20,333 nt of DNA, taken from the NCBI GenBank assembly GCA_047634635.1, contig JBLIIE010000098.1:1-20333 (forward strand), read 5' to 3'. Both the position numbers and the translations under genes were made by a program. Positions 8,011-14,808 of the stretch are shown here, one piece after another (positions within the stretch are counted from its first letter, which is position 1; each line of letters starts with the position of its first letter). The stretch is from Granulosicoccus sp047634635. Lineage in GTDB: Bacteria > Pseudomonadota > Gammaproteobacteria > Granulosicoccales > Granulosicoccaceae. The notes under the pieces were generated by a model that was not told where the DNA came from, did no database searches, and saw only the letters and a program-made list of their open reading frames with translations.

Positions 8011-8268
8011 AAATCATACGTCACCTTCGACATCGACGCGTTAGACCCCTCCGCTGCACCAGGCACTGGAACGCCAGTCGTAGGCGGCCTCTCGACCTAC
8101 CAAGCACAGGAGATCATCCGTGAATTGGCAGGCATCGATGTGATCGGTATGGACGTCGTTGAAGTATCCCCTACCTATGACATCTCGGAGATCACCGCCA
8201 TCGCTGGTGCCTCTACTGCCAACGAACTGCTTTGCCTATACGCGGCCAGCAAGTCCGGGCAGCGCTGA
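8011..8268 (+). pseudogene. C-terminal remnant of agmatinase/guanidino-acid ureohydrolase
   Basis: An open frame of 85 codons ends with TGA at 8266-8268. It encodes the C-terminal third of a ureohydrolase: TFDIDALDPSAAPGTGTPV carries the Mn-binding Asp residues of the family signature, followed by GGLS, GMDVVEVSPTYD and EITAIAGASTANELLCLY. The arginase/agmatinase N-terminal two thirds, with the first His and Asp metal ligands, are missing, so this is a broken SpeB-like gene (agmatinase, guanidinobutyrase or guanidinopropionase). The coding frame itself is undamaged, suggesting truncation by a single recent deletion rather than slow decay. The gene break lies within about 20 bases of the IS6 transposase fragment. 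Confidence 0.8.
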
Positions 8269-8601
8269 GGCTACACAATTACAACGTACTCATTTAGGAT
8301 GCAGGAAATCTCATAACTAACCAGTTTCAACTGGACAATGACATTCGTGATGCAGAATTAGCCAAATTTTGTCATCGAACGAAGTTTCCTTTGCCGTAAT
8401 ATTAACGCGACAGTGGTGGAAAACGACCAAGCACATAAGCAACGTACGACGTGACCGTAGTGCTGGGAATAGTCTGGCAAGTTAACTTATGCATACGTGT
8501 AGAATCTTCCAGTATGCCACTCTAGGCTGCAGTCGCATTTCTCCAAGACGTAAAAGCCCCTGTCTGTGTGATCGATAATAATCAGCTGTAACCAGATGAC
8601 G

Positions 8602-8682
8602 ACTTAGATTAAACCGATAATAAAACCATACGGCATATTGAATAATTTCTGAAGGAAATCTGTAACGCTTGCAAATATTCAT
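8602..8682 (-). pseudogene. IS6-family transposase N-terminal fragment
   Basis: The first 27 residues of a minus-strand frame starting at 8682 read RYRFPSEIIQYAVWFYYRFNLS, the characteristic N-terminus of IS6/IS26-family transposases (the zinc-finger/HTH entry segment RFP-x-E-I-I-x-x-AVWLYYRF-x-LS). After that the frame continues to 8482 with unrelated residues, so the element is broken at about 8601. A possible outer end is GGTACTGACAAGC on the minus strand near 8710-8722, but it is only weakly like an IS6 inverted repeat. Its orientation is opposite to the fragment at 7903-7990, so two insertions or an inversion are implied. Confidence 0.65.
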
Positions 8683-8739
8683 CCTTCGATTATCAAATAG
8701 AAAAGCTTAGCTTGTCAGTACCCAAATTTTGGAACCGCG

Positions 8740-8826
8740 ATGGTTAATGAAGTCTATGACTACGTCATCGTTGGCGCTGACTCAGCCAGCAGCGTTTTAG
8801 CAAATCAGCTTGGCCTACCTCACTAA
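8740..8826 (+). pseudogene. N-terminal stub of a second GMC oxidoreductase
   Basis: ATG at 8740, with GGAA upstream, opens 28 codons beginning MVNEVYDYVIVGADSASS and then VLANQL, ending at TAA 8824-8826. This is the FAD-binding beta-alpha-beta start of a GMC oxidoreductase, comparable to DYIIVGGGSAGCVLANRL of the intact gene at 5107. Two glycines of the GxGxxG loop have become Asp and Ser, and everything after residue ~24 is lost. The stop lies six bases before the convergent stop of the C69-like peptidase gene, so the deletion ended right at that gene. Confidence 0.65.
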
Positions 8827-8831
8827 ACGAT

Positions 8832-10259
8832 CTACCACAACTGATCGAGTGACAACGGTGTATTCTTCAGATTTAACTCCCCTGCTGCTTTCATGCGAAG
8901 ATAGGCAGCCTCGGCCAGAGCTCTGCAATCAGCAAGAGCCTCTTCCAAATTGCGATGACTAAATGTTGTTATAACCTGTGCAGCCAGCTCTGGTTCGTTC
9001 GCCTCTAATAATACGGAGGCAATACGCACAATATCCTGAAGTTCCGCATTTGTATTTGATTCGACGTTAGACCAATGCGCTCGCACTTCCTTAAGAATTG
9101 TTTCGGGATTTTGAAAGGCCAAATGCATTAGCCGCTTATAGGCATATACAGCCGAGCCAGCAGTCTCTATTCCCTGCGAAACCAGCGACACCGAGTCGGC
9201 AGTGGCCATCGCTTTACGGATATCTTGAAAGCGATGGCCTTCCCCGTTGGTCAGATAGCGATGTTGCTGGTATTCGGCAGGCACCGATGTCTGCCCTAAA
9301 AATACGGGTAACAAGGGTGACGTGACGGCCCCGACGGGTGCGAACCACATCATCCGCAACGCAGTATACTTTAGGTGCAGCAGCGGTACCACTTGCCCAT
9401 AGCCTGCAGTGTCGCCCGTGAGCTTCTGTGTGTTAATCGACCAGAACACATCCTCGAGTGTGATTTTTTGCGGTCGCTCAGCTCGTTCTTGCATGACAGA
9501 TTCAATCCATTTCACCCCAGCCCAACGGCCTTTGCCATCACCGTAGATGGCATTCACATTAAAAACACCATTTGTGGGATCATGCCAACCATGCTCAGTG
9601 GCGGTGTCGAAGAAATGCGCTGGAAAAATAAAATCATCGTTGGGTTGTGAGGGAATATCCCCGATATAGCCGGGCCGTGATGCACGAATGCTATCCGGGC
9701 CCAACCTCTCTGCAACCCACAGACCTTTACCGCCCGCGAATTCGATCACCACCCACGCTTCATCTGGGTCGGCGATGAGATGCGAGTTGCCGCCATAGCT
9801 TGAATAGCCATGCTCGGCTATAAGCTGTGCAATAAGGTCAACGCCTTCGCGAGCGGTTTTTGCTCGCTCGATTATAATGCGCGCTAAATCTGAATAGTTC
9901 GGTCCAGACTGATCCTTCGGCGTCATGTCTATCAATTCAGAACGCGACGTCGACCAGATATCGCGCACCGCTACACCGTGTTCGTTTAGCCCTCCATTAG
10001 TCAAAGGAGCGGGAGCGCCGAGGTAATAGCTATAGCTGACGCGTATGTTTCGAGCGGTTATTGGCGCCTGCGGAATTTGCGATAAATATCCCGGCATGTC
10101 TGCCTGTGGCGTCACACCCACACTAATCGTCGCGCCACTAGGATATTCCCGTGCCGGATGAATTTCAAGCCAATGGCTGGAAGGCTCGTCGCCATAACCC
10201 GCTAGGTATGACCGGCCATCTGCCGTATGGTTGCGCCCGATATAGATACCGTAGCTCAT
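8832..10259 (-). CDS. C69/U34-like Ntn-hydrolase (dipeptidase-family protein)
   Basis: This intact 475-residue protein is similar in length to PepD/C69 dipeptidases. The N-terminus YGIYIGRNHTADGRSYLAGY resembles the strand-loop after the nucleophile in Ntn-hydrolases of this family. TNGGLNEHGVAVRD (87-100) matches the conserved asparagine loop, and GGNSHLIADPDEAWVVE-like spacing follows at about 156-172. In C69 peptidases the mature protein begins with Cys. Here no Cys is near the start, and the first residues are Met-Ser-Tyr-Gly, so Ser2 would be the only N-terminal nucleophile after Met removal, or the protein is inactive or differently acting. No signal peptide is visible. The gene stands alone on the minus strand. 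The start at 10259 is supported by the conserved N-terminus, with a weak purine-rich GAGAG upstream. Confidence 0.7.
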   Translation of the reverse strand: MSYGIYIGRNHTADGRSYLAGYGDEPSSHWLEIHPAREYPSGATISVGVTPQADMPGYLSQIPQAPITARNIRVSYSYYLGAPAPLTNGGLNEHGVAVRDIWSTSRSELIDMTPKDQSGPNYSDLARIIIERAKTAREGVDLIAQLIAEHGYSSYGGNSHLIADPDEAWVVIEFAGGKGLWVAERLGPDSIRASRPGYIGDIPSQPNDDFIFPAHFFDTATEHGWHDPTNGVFNVNAIYGDGKGRWAGVKWIESVMQERAERPQKITLEDVFWSINTQKLTGDTAGYGQVVPLLHLKYTALRMMWFAPVGAVTSPLLPVFLGQTSVPAEYQQHRYLTNGEGHRFQDIRKAMATADSVSLVSQGIETAGSAVYAYKRLMHLAFQNPETILKEVRAHWSNVESNTNAELQDIVRIASVLLEANEPELAAQVITTFSHRNLEEALADCRALAEAAYLRMKAAGELNLKNTPLSLDQLW

Positions 10260-10430
10260 GCCCTGTTCTCTCTTTGAATGCAGTAGCAGCTACAAGTGAT
10301 GTAGCTGGATGTGAGTAAGGTCTTTTGCTTAAAAGCCGTCATGGCACTCTAAGGAAATTAAACATCGATCTTGTTAGTCAGAACATATAATAGCGTAGGC
10401 CAAATCAGCGTACAAAAGGTGGGTAATAAC

Positions 10431-10498
10431 TTTTTACACATCAAGGCTTAGATGGATGTTTACAGGACTTTTATTGTATTTTTTCACACATCAAAGGC
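10431..10498. repeat. Short direct repeat at the end of the secreted-protein gene
   Basis: TTTTTACACATCAAGGC (10431-10447) recurs as TTTTTCACACATCAAAGGC at 10480-10498 with two one-base differences. The second copy is coding (the last codons of the gene ending at 10471, read on the minus strand). The first lies just outside the gene and looks like a partial tail duplication. Confidence 0.45.
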
Positions 10499-10857
10499 AT
10501 CGCAAAATTCGATCCATTAATAACGGCTGTTTCATTGTCGATATTTATACCGATCATGAAATTTGAGATTTCATTCGTGTTTGAATCTAAAAGCCTAAGT
10601 CCTGAAAAAAACACATGATGGCCATTTTTCATGACAACACCCATTCCTTCATAGCATGCAGAATATGCACACACAGACATATCGCCGTCGATACCGTTGA
10701 CTTGTACGCTTAATGGTGTAAATCCATCTGAGGTTTTGCACTCCCCCATTTGGCACTGAATTTCCATATCAGGGTTACTGCAGCTCCAGAGCATCGAGTG
10801 TGCTGTGTATGGAATGACTGCTATGGTAACCATCGTTAGGGCAGCAACAACTCTCAT
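10471..10857 (-). CDS. Small secreted Cys-containing protein of unknown function
   Basis: This 128-residue protein begins with a clear Sec signal peptide: Arg2, a hydrophobic core VVAALTMVTIAVIP, and a likely cleavage after the Ala-His-Ser around 19-21. The mature part has Cys residues in the pattern SCSNPDMEIQCQMGECKT, then SVCAYSACYEG, and a last Cys near the C-terminus (MCEKIQ). With seven cysteines in about 107 mature residues, disulfides in the periplasm are likely. I do not recognise the family. The gene is monocistronic, with AT-rich DNA on both sides. TTGACA on the minus strand at 10923-10918 may be a -35 box, but no good -10 is found. GGAT precedes the ATG by a normal distance. Confidence 0.6.
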   Translation of the reverse strand: MRVVAALTMVTIAVIPYTAHSMLWSCSNPDMEIQCQMGECKTSDGFTPLSVQVNGIDGDMSVCAYSACYEGMGVVMKNGHHVFFSGLRLLDSNTNEISNFMIGINIDNETAVINGSNFAMPLMCEKIQ

Positions 10858-10999
10858 ATTCTGATATCCATTATCTCAATATTGACAGGACAAAACACTC
10901 CACTTTCTTGTAGTTATTGTCAACTACCTATTTAAACTACTATATCTTGTTGGGCCTTCAACAAAATTCAGATAGAGTCAGAAACTACTAAAAGACATC

Positions 11000-11407
11000 T
11001 TAGAACTCAGTCCTCATTGGCTGAATAGCGTCTAAGAAATCGTTAAAAGCATTTAAGTAGGTATCTATGTCTTTCTTGTCATGCGCAAAAGAGATAGATG
11101 GGCCGTGTAAAAACATCGGTTCCCAAATTCCTCTATTGCCCATAAATGCGCGAGTAGCTAAGCTAAAGAAACGATCGATGCATTTAATAGCCTGAGCACC
11201 GGTTTTGGGTAGGGTTTCACTTAAACGGATACCCATAGGATTACACAAGCAGAAAACAGTCCATGGATAACTTCGATTTTTCAATGTTTCTTCCATACCA
11301 TCTGCTAGTTTGGTCGCACGTTCTTGTACATGCCCCTAGCATTATTTATTTACTACGTGCTCCAACGCTGCGTCAGATGCAGCAGTGTTAAGAGCATTGC
11401 CGTAAAA
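11000..11407 (-). pseudogene. C-terminal part of class III aminotransferase (glutamate-1-semialdehyde mutase-like)
   Basis: One minus-strand frame from 11407 to the stop at 11000 reads FYGNALNTAASDAALEHVV, two stop codons (about 11351-11341), then VQERATKLADGMEETL, and ends GNRGIWEPMFLHGPSISF and AHDKKDIDTYLNAFNDFL. These are the last ~130 residues of a fold-type I, class III PLP aminotransferase related to glutamate-1-semialdehyde 2,1-aminomutase: the GNAL strand, the helix with LADG, the Pro-Ser-x-Ser-Phe-x-H motif and the final helix. The PLP-lysine region is missing. The break coincides with the 89-bp IS6-like element at 11410. The ATG at 11296 is internal and not a true start. Confidence 0.7.
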
Positions 11408-11409
11408 CA

Positions 11410-11498
11410 GGCTCTGTCACAAACTCGTTATATAGGAATATTTTAACCTATAAGATTAGGGATATAAGAATCGCCAAAATACTGTTTGCGACAGAGCC
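11410..11498. mobile_element. 89-bp element with IS6-like terminal inverted repeats (MITE or deleted IS)
   Basis: GGCTCTGTCACAAAC at 11410-11424 faces GTTTGCGACAGAGCC at 11484-11498. The arms are 15 bases with one mismatch. The GGCTCTGT-x-x-CAAA sequence resembles ends of IS6-family elements. The 59-base interior is AT-rich and carries no transposase. No clear target-site duplication is seen: the left flank ends GTAAAACA and the right flank starts ATAAGTTT. The element abuts the truncated aminotransferase gene on its left, consistent with insertion followed by one-sided deletion. Transposase relics of the IS6 family occur 3 kb away. Confidence 0.6.
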
Positions 11499-11500
11499 AT

Positions 11501-11542
11501 AAGTTTCACTTATGATCTTTGCCCAGGAGAGTTCTGTGCTAA
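11501..11542 (+). repeat. Direct repeat copy A (left of the P460/HiPIP genes)
   Basis: The segment ACTTATGATCTTTG plus CCCAGGAGAGTTCTGT and GCTAA lies 17 bases before the end of the first P460 gene. A diverged copy in the same orientation lies at 13549-13592, on the other side of the redox genes. The shared core CCCAGGAGAGTTCTGT is identical over 16 bases, with similar flanks. It directly follows the 89-bp IS6-like element. Its nature, whether element end or regulatory site, is unknown. Confidence 0.55.
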
Positions 11543-11558
11543 GGGAGTTGACTGAACC

Positions 11559-12137
11559 TTATTCCGCTAACATCGGATAGCCTTCAGTGTAGATCCAGTC
11601 CTTATCCTTAGCAGGAACATGACACCCGAGGCAGTCAGATTGATAGTTTGCGGCACGATTCTTTGTGAGGTCATCCGGTTTGAACAACGCCCAACCCCAA
11701 CTATCACCCCATAGAGGATTATCCTCGAAGCGATCTTCCCCATCTTTTATCATCACGAACCATTGCTTGAGACTTTGGGTCGCGTGGCTGACCTCCAGTC
11801 CGGTAGTATAAGCCCCAGACTCAGACGCACGCAGTTCCTTCACCAGCGTTGCACCATCAGGAAACTTTCCAGTTTTACGATACGCCTCTACCGTGGCGCG
11901 CTCAGTATATACGTCGTGAAAACCACTGGCGCCACCATCGGGTGCAAACCAGGACCCCAAATGGACCATTGAGGTCCTGAACCCTTCAGGGAAACTGATA
12001 TTACCGTGCTCGTCGACATGGATCGAAAACGTTTCTGCGGCTACTGCTTTCGACTGAAACAATCCCCCAGCAGGCATGTTACTACCAACAATGGCTAGCA
12101 ACACCACGGCACCAATGATCTTCGGTAAAGGTCGCAT
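11559..12137 (-). CDS. Cytochrome P460-family periplasmic c-heme protein (divergent)
   Basis: This 192-residue exported protein has a signal peptide: Lys6, a hydrophobic run IIGAVVLLAIVGS, and cleavage probably near AVAAET (about 34-35). The mature domain follows the P460 pattern: a strand with FPEGFRTSMVHLGSW, then FPDGATLVKELRA. The latter has Lys100 at the position of the lysine that cross-links the heme in Nitrosomonas P460. The c-type heme site is CLGCH (169-173), with a final segment DKDWIYTEGYPML. It is a paralogue of the next upstream gene but clearly divergent, closer to the broader P460/cytochrome c'-beta superfamily. It is the last gene of the minus-strand redox group, 34 bases downstream of the other P460 gene. 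Whether it oxidises hydroxylamine, binds NO or shuttles electrons is not decided. Confidence 0.82.
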   Translation of the reverse strand: MRPLPKIIGAVVLLAIVGSNMPAGGLFQSKAVAAETFSIHVDEHGNISFPEGFRTSMVHLGSWFAPDGGASGFHDVYTERATVEAYRKTGKFPDGATLVKELRASESGAYTTGLEVSHATQSLKQWFVMIKDGEDRFEDNPLWGDSWGWALFKPDDLTKNRAANYQSDCLGCHVPAKDKDWIYTEGYPMLAE

Positions 12138-12171
12138 ACTTAATTTCCCATTTGCAGCACGCGTTACGTTT

Positions 12172-12819
12172 TTAGTTGCCTGTCTTCATATCAGGTACGA
12201 GTTCCGATAACGTACCTCCCACTGCATTTTCACCTGTGCCTTTACCTGCGCGCAATACTGGATAGTATTGGGTAAACACGAAATCGTCAGCCGCGGCGGC
12301 TGCATGGCAAGCGTTACACGATGCCGCCGGGAACGCAGTAGCGGTTTCAGTCAGAGTTTTATGATCAGGACTTGAAAAACTATAATACGCCCAGTTTCCT
12401 GGTTCATCTGGGAAGTGCTCTTTACTTTTAATCGTTGCTTCCAAACCAATGTAATCACCCTGGAAATAGCCATTGCCGCTCACTGCTATCTTACTTCCCA
12501 CAGAAACCAATTCCTTTATAAGGATGGTTTGATCGCGAAAAGCACCCGTGTCTTTCCAATGAGCCCAGCTTTCAGGATCAATATAGACATTATGATGCTC
12601 GGGAAAAGCTGCTTTGCCGTTATTAAGTTCGTTCGGCGTGACTGGTGTACCTACATAGATCCACTCTCGAAAACCCGTCGGTCGAATAAGCTCCCCATCT
12701 TCGATCTTGAAGAAGTCCTCGGCCAATGCAACGCCTGTTGCTCCCAACTGCAAAGTCAGCACAAGTATCACTGCACCAGCTGCGGTTAAATTAGCTTTTT
12801 TACTACCCATGATTTTCAT
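12172..12819 (-). CDS. Cytochrome P460 (hydroxylamine-oxidising type)
   Basis: This 215-residue protein has a Sec signal peptide (KKANLTAAGAVILVLTLQL, cleavage after ALA at 31-33). The mature part closely follows Nitrosomonas europaea P460 as I recall it: FREWIYVGTPVTPNELN, VYIDPESWAHWKDTG, IKELVSVG, GNGYFQGDYIGLEA, EPGNWAYY and FTQYYPVLRAGKGTGE. The heme site is CNACH (168-172). Lys102 in IKE corresponds to the heme-cross-linking lysine, and Glu127 in GLEA to the second-sphere glutamate of the enzyme. It is therefore probably a true P460, converting hydroxylamine (to NO/N2O) in the periplasm. I chose ATG 12819, with GGAA upstream and the signal peptide directly after. The frame is open to 12891, but that part is not signal-like. 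Confidence 0.85.
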   Translation of the reverse strand: MKIMGSKKANLTAAGAVILVLTLQLGATGVALAEDFFKIEDGELIRPTGFREWIYVGTPVTPNELNNGKAAFPEHHNVYIDPESWAHWKDTGAFRDQTILIKELVSVGSKIAVSGNGYFQGDYIGLEATIKSKEHFPDEPGNWAYYSFSSPDHKTLTETATAFPAASCNACHAAAAADDFVFTQYYPVLRAGKGTGENAVGGTLSELVPDMKTGN

Positions 12820-12919
12820 ATAAATTCCGTTGTTTTTGTTCGTCGAGGTGGTAAACGTCATGAACGTCATGAGGTTCTCATTTAACTTCAATTCTTTTGA
12901 TTGTTACGTCCAATTGGCC

Positions 12920-12944
12920 ATAGCCTAGTTTCACACGAGGCTAT
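12920..12944. other. Inverted repeat between the HiPIP and P460 genes
   Basis: ATAGCCT (12920-12926) and AGGCTAT (12938-12944) form a perfect seven-base stem with an 11-base loop in the 213-base gap between HiPIP and P460. No T-run follows on either strand, so it is not a classical terminator. It may be an mRNA processing or attenuation hairpin, or an operator. A CGTCATGA tandem pair also lies in this gap, near 12857-12872. Confidence 0.4.
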
Positions 12945-13032
12945 CATCGTCCAGAGGAATTCGGAAATTGGCATTTGATAGTCCAGCATAAGCGTTGGTT
13001 ATCGTGCATTTTTAGCTTTCATACTGCTCCAA

Positions 13033-13350
13033 TTAACCTTTTGGGGAATAGGCACTACACCAAGCTGTATCGGCCACGTGGGATCCCTGGAACAAAGCGC
13101 AAGTGCCGGCACCATCAGCTTCACCAACTAGCTGATACAGCGCACAGTTTTCACAGGCTTGGCCTACAGTCGTTGACAAGACAACGTATTTCAGCGCCAT
13201 ACCTTGCCCTGACTTCTCATCGACCATGGGTGTGTCAGCTGCGAATGCCGTTCGTGATCCGATGACTGAAGCCACCGGAATGGCGATTGTGAAGGTGCTT
13301 GCGTTTTTTAGGAACCAACGGCGCTGCCGGCAAATTTCAGATTGAGACAT
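13033..13350 (-). CDS. High-potential iron-sulfur protein (HiPIP), Tat-exported
   Basis: This 105-residue HiPIP precursor begins with a twin-arginine signal: Arg10-Arg11 in RQRRWFLKN, a hydrophobic stretch FTIAIPVASVIG, and AFA at 36-38 as cleavage site. The mature ~67 residues carry four [4Fe-4S] ligands, Cys66 and Cys69 (ACENCALYQ), Cys84 (GTCALFQG) and Cys98 (AWCSAY), in the canonical spacing. HiPIPs are periplasmic one-electron carriers delivering electrons to oxidases or reaction centres. Standing first in the minus-strand group before two P460 cytochromes, it is a likely electron acceptor for them. The start ATG 13350 is preceded by AGGAG (minus strand). The divergent LysR gene begins about 440 bases away. 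Confidence 0.92.
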   Translation of the reverse strand: MSQSEICRQRRWFLKNASTFTIAIPVASVIGSRTAFAADTPMVDEKSGQGMALKYVVLSTTVGQACENCALYQLVGEADGAGTCALFQGSHVADTAWCSAYSPKG

Positions 13351-13789
13351 TAGTCACTCCTAGTTAAGGTACACACGGATATTCTCTGTTTCTACTTTCG
13401 TTTGACTAACGACAGCGGCTAAGGTGGATTGAAACGAAGAGTATTTCTGTCCACTACCCAGCCTTCTCAGCTATCAGAAATCTGAACAGGATCCCTAGGC
13501 TAACTGCGAGCGAGATGAAGTAGAAATTACATTTCAATACAACGCTATAACTGTTACTTATGGTCTGTACCCAGGAGAGTTCTGTACGCTAATCAGAATA
13601 TAAAACGCCGCTTGTCATTAGCGGCAGCGTGCTCACCTGTTGCGTGCACTATGATTAAGCGGACGAGCGGTGCAATACTTACGGAATTTCGTTTGATCTC
13701 ACCACAAGCATCCTATCTATGGCCAACTCATGTAGATTATCGTAGCCATAGGCATAAACAACTGGACTGAAGAAGGTAGAATATCAACT
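13351..13789. promoter_or_regulatory. Divergent intergenic region between HiPIP and lysR
   Basis: These 439 bases separate the two divergent transcription units and must hold both promoters. I see direct repeat copy B (13549-13592) and a candidate LysR-type site, ATCTA-N13-TAGAT at 13715-13737, about 50 bases before the lysR start. I could not place convincing -35/-10 pairs. No open frame in the region looks coding. Confidence 0.4.
13549..13592 (+). repeat. Direct repeat copy B (right of the P460/HiPIP genes)
   Basis: ACTTATGGTCTGTA plus CCCAGGAGAGTTCTGT and ACGCTAA matches copy A at 11501-11542 in the same orientation, with the 16-base core identical and flanks such as ATAA-x-x-x-TTACTTATG similar. 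The pair brackets the HiPIP and P460 genes but excludes the LysR gene. Confidence 0.55.
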
Positions 13790-14692
13790 ATGGATTTCAA
13801 TCAAGTAAGATATTTTCTAGCTCTTGCAGACACATTAAATTTCACGCGTGCCGCGGAGCGCTGTCATGTATCCCAACCTGCTCTAACACAGAGTATTAGG
13901 CGCCTTGAAGACGAATTGGGTGGCGATGTAGTGCACCGCGACGGTCGTTACACCGAACTAACGGAACTCGGTCGAGGCATGCGCGCTCATTTTGAGCAGA
14001 TCAATCGCACCAGACTCTTGGTGAAAAAGACCGCAAAATCGCTTGTCTCGGACGACAACGCGGAGTTGAACGTTGGTCTGATGTGCACTATCGGGCCACG
14101 CCTGCTGGCTGGTATGTTGAATGATCTCCAAATGAATCATCCGATGATGTCGATCATACTGCACGATGTCACGACCACGGCATTTCCGGACCTATTGTTA
14201 ACAGGTAGTTTAGATGCGGTCTTCTGTGCCCGACATGGGCCGGAACATAGGCGCCTGCGCCACATTCATCTGTTCAACGAACCAATGGTCGCAGTTTTTC
14301 CAAAAGACCATGTACTTGCGGCTTTTGACGAAGTGCCATTAGAAGAAGTGTTGAAACACCCTTACATCGAACGGCTGCACTGTGAGTTTCGGCAGGAAAC
14401 TTATGAGTTCTCTAAAGAACGTAACTTGGAGATGAACATCATTTTTCGCAGTGAGCGCGAAGACTGGATTCAGAGCCTGATACACGATGGTGCCGGTGTC
14501 AGCGTCATTCCGCGCTACTCGCTGCTCCAACCAGAACTCAACTATCGTCCCATCGTCAATCCAGTGCCGACGCGTTCAGTTGAGTTAGCGATCGTGGACG
14601 GTGAAGATGTTTCCCCTGCTCTAGACCGGCTTATAACAGAATCAGTCGCCTACGCGTGGCCTACAACGTATGCGAACAACCCATCGAGTTAG
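13790..14692 (+). CDS. LysR-family transcriptional regulator
   Basis: This 300-residue LysR-type regulator has an N-terminal winged helix-turn-helix at 1-60 (FNQVRYFLALADTLNFTRAA, then HVSQPALTQSIRRLEDELGG) and a LysR substrate-binding domain from about 90 to 290, ending in a short Ser-rich tail. It is divergent from the HiPIP/P460 group, which is the classical arrangement for a LysR regulator and its target, so control of the redox genes is a reasonable inference. The effector cannot be read from the sequence. The start ATG 13790 is preceded by GAAGGTAG at a suitable distance. Confidence 0.88.
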   Translation: MDFNQVRYFLALADTLNFTRAAERCHVSQPALTQSIRRLEDELGGDVVHRDGRYTELTELGRGMRAHFEQINRTRLLVKKTAKSLVSDDNAELNVGLMCTIGPRLLAGMLNDLQMNHPMMSIILHDVTTTAFPDLLLTGSLDAVFCARHGPEHRRLRHIHLFNEPMVAVFPKDHVLAAFDEVPLEEVLKHPYIERLHCEFRQETYEFSKERNLEMNIIFRSEREDWIQSLIHDGAGVSVIPRYSLLQPELNYRPIVNPVPTRSVELAIVDGEDVSPALDRLITESVAYAWPTTYANNPSS

Positions 14693-14752
14693 TTGACGTT
14701 GTATCAAACCTCGGATCGAATTGTGGCCACACTAATGCGGGTTCTGCATCGA

Positions 14753-14808
14753 GCTTTTTCTTCTCATAGCTCCCACTCGTTGGCTCCGCTCCAAGTCGGA
14801 AGAAAAGC
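14753..14808. other. Inverted repeat downstream of lysR
   Basis: GCTTTTTCTTC (14753-14763) pairs with GAAGAAAAGC (14799-14808) with one bulged base, around a 35-base loop. It begins 60 bases after the lysR stop. It could be a weak transcription end structure or a relic of an element. No T-run follows. Confidence 0.3.

Noticed and set aside
8482..8601. Continuation of the minus-strand frame after the IS6 N-terminus
   Set aside because: The residues after NLS do not follow the IS6 transposase pattern, so the open frame here appears to be chance sequence after the break.
12820..12891. Longer start for the second P460 protein
   Set aside because: The added 24 residues are polar and would place the signal peptide internally. 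ATG 12819 has a ribosome site and is followed directly by a normal signal peptide.
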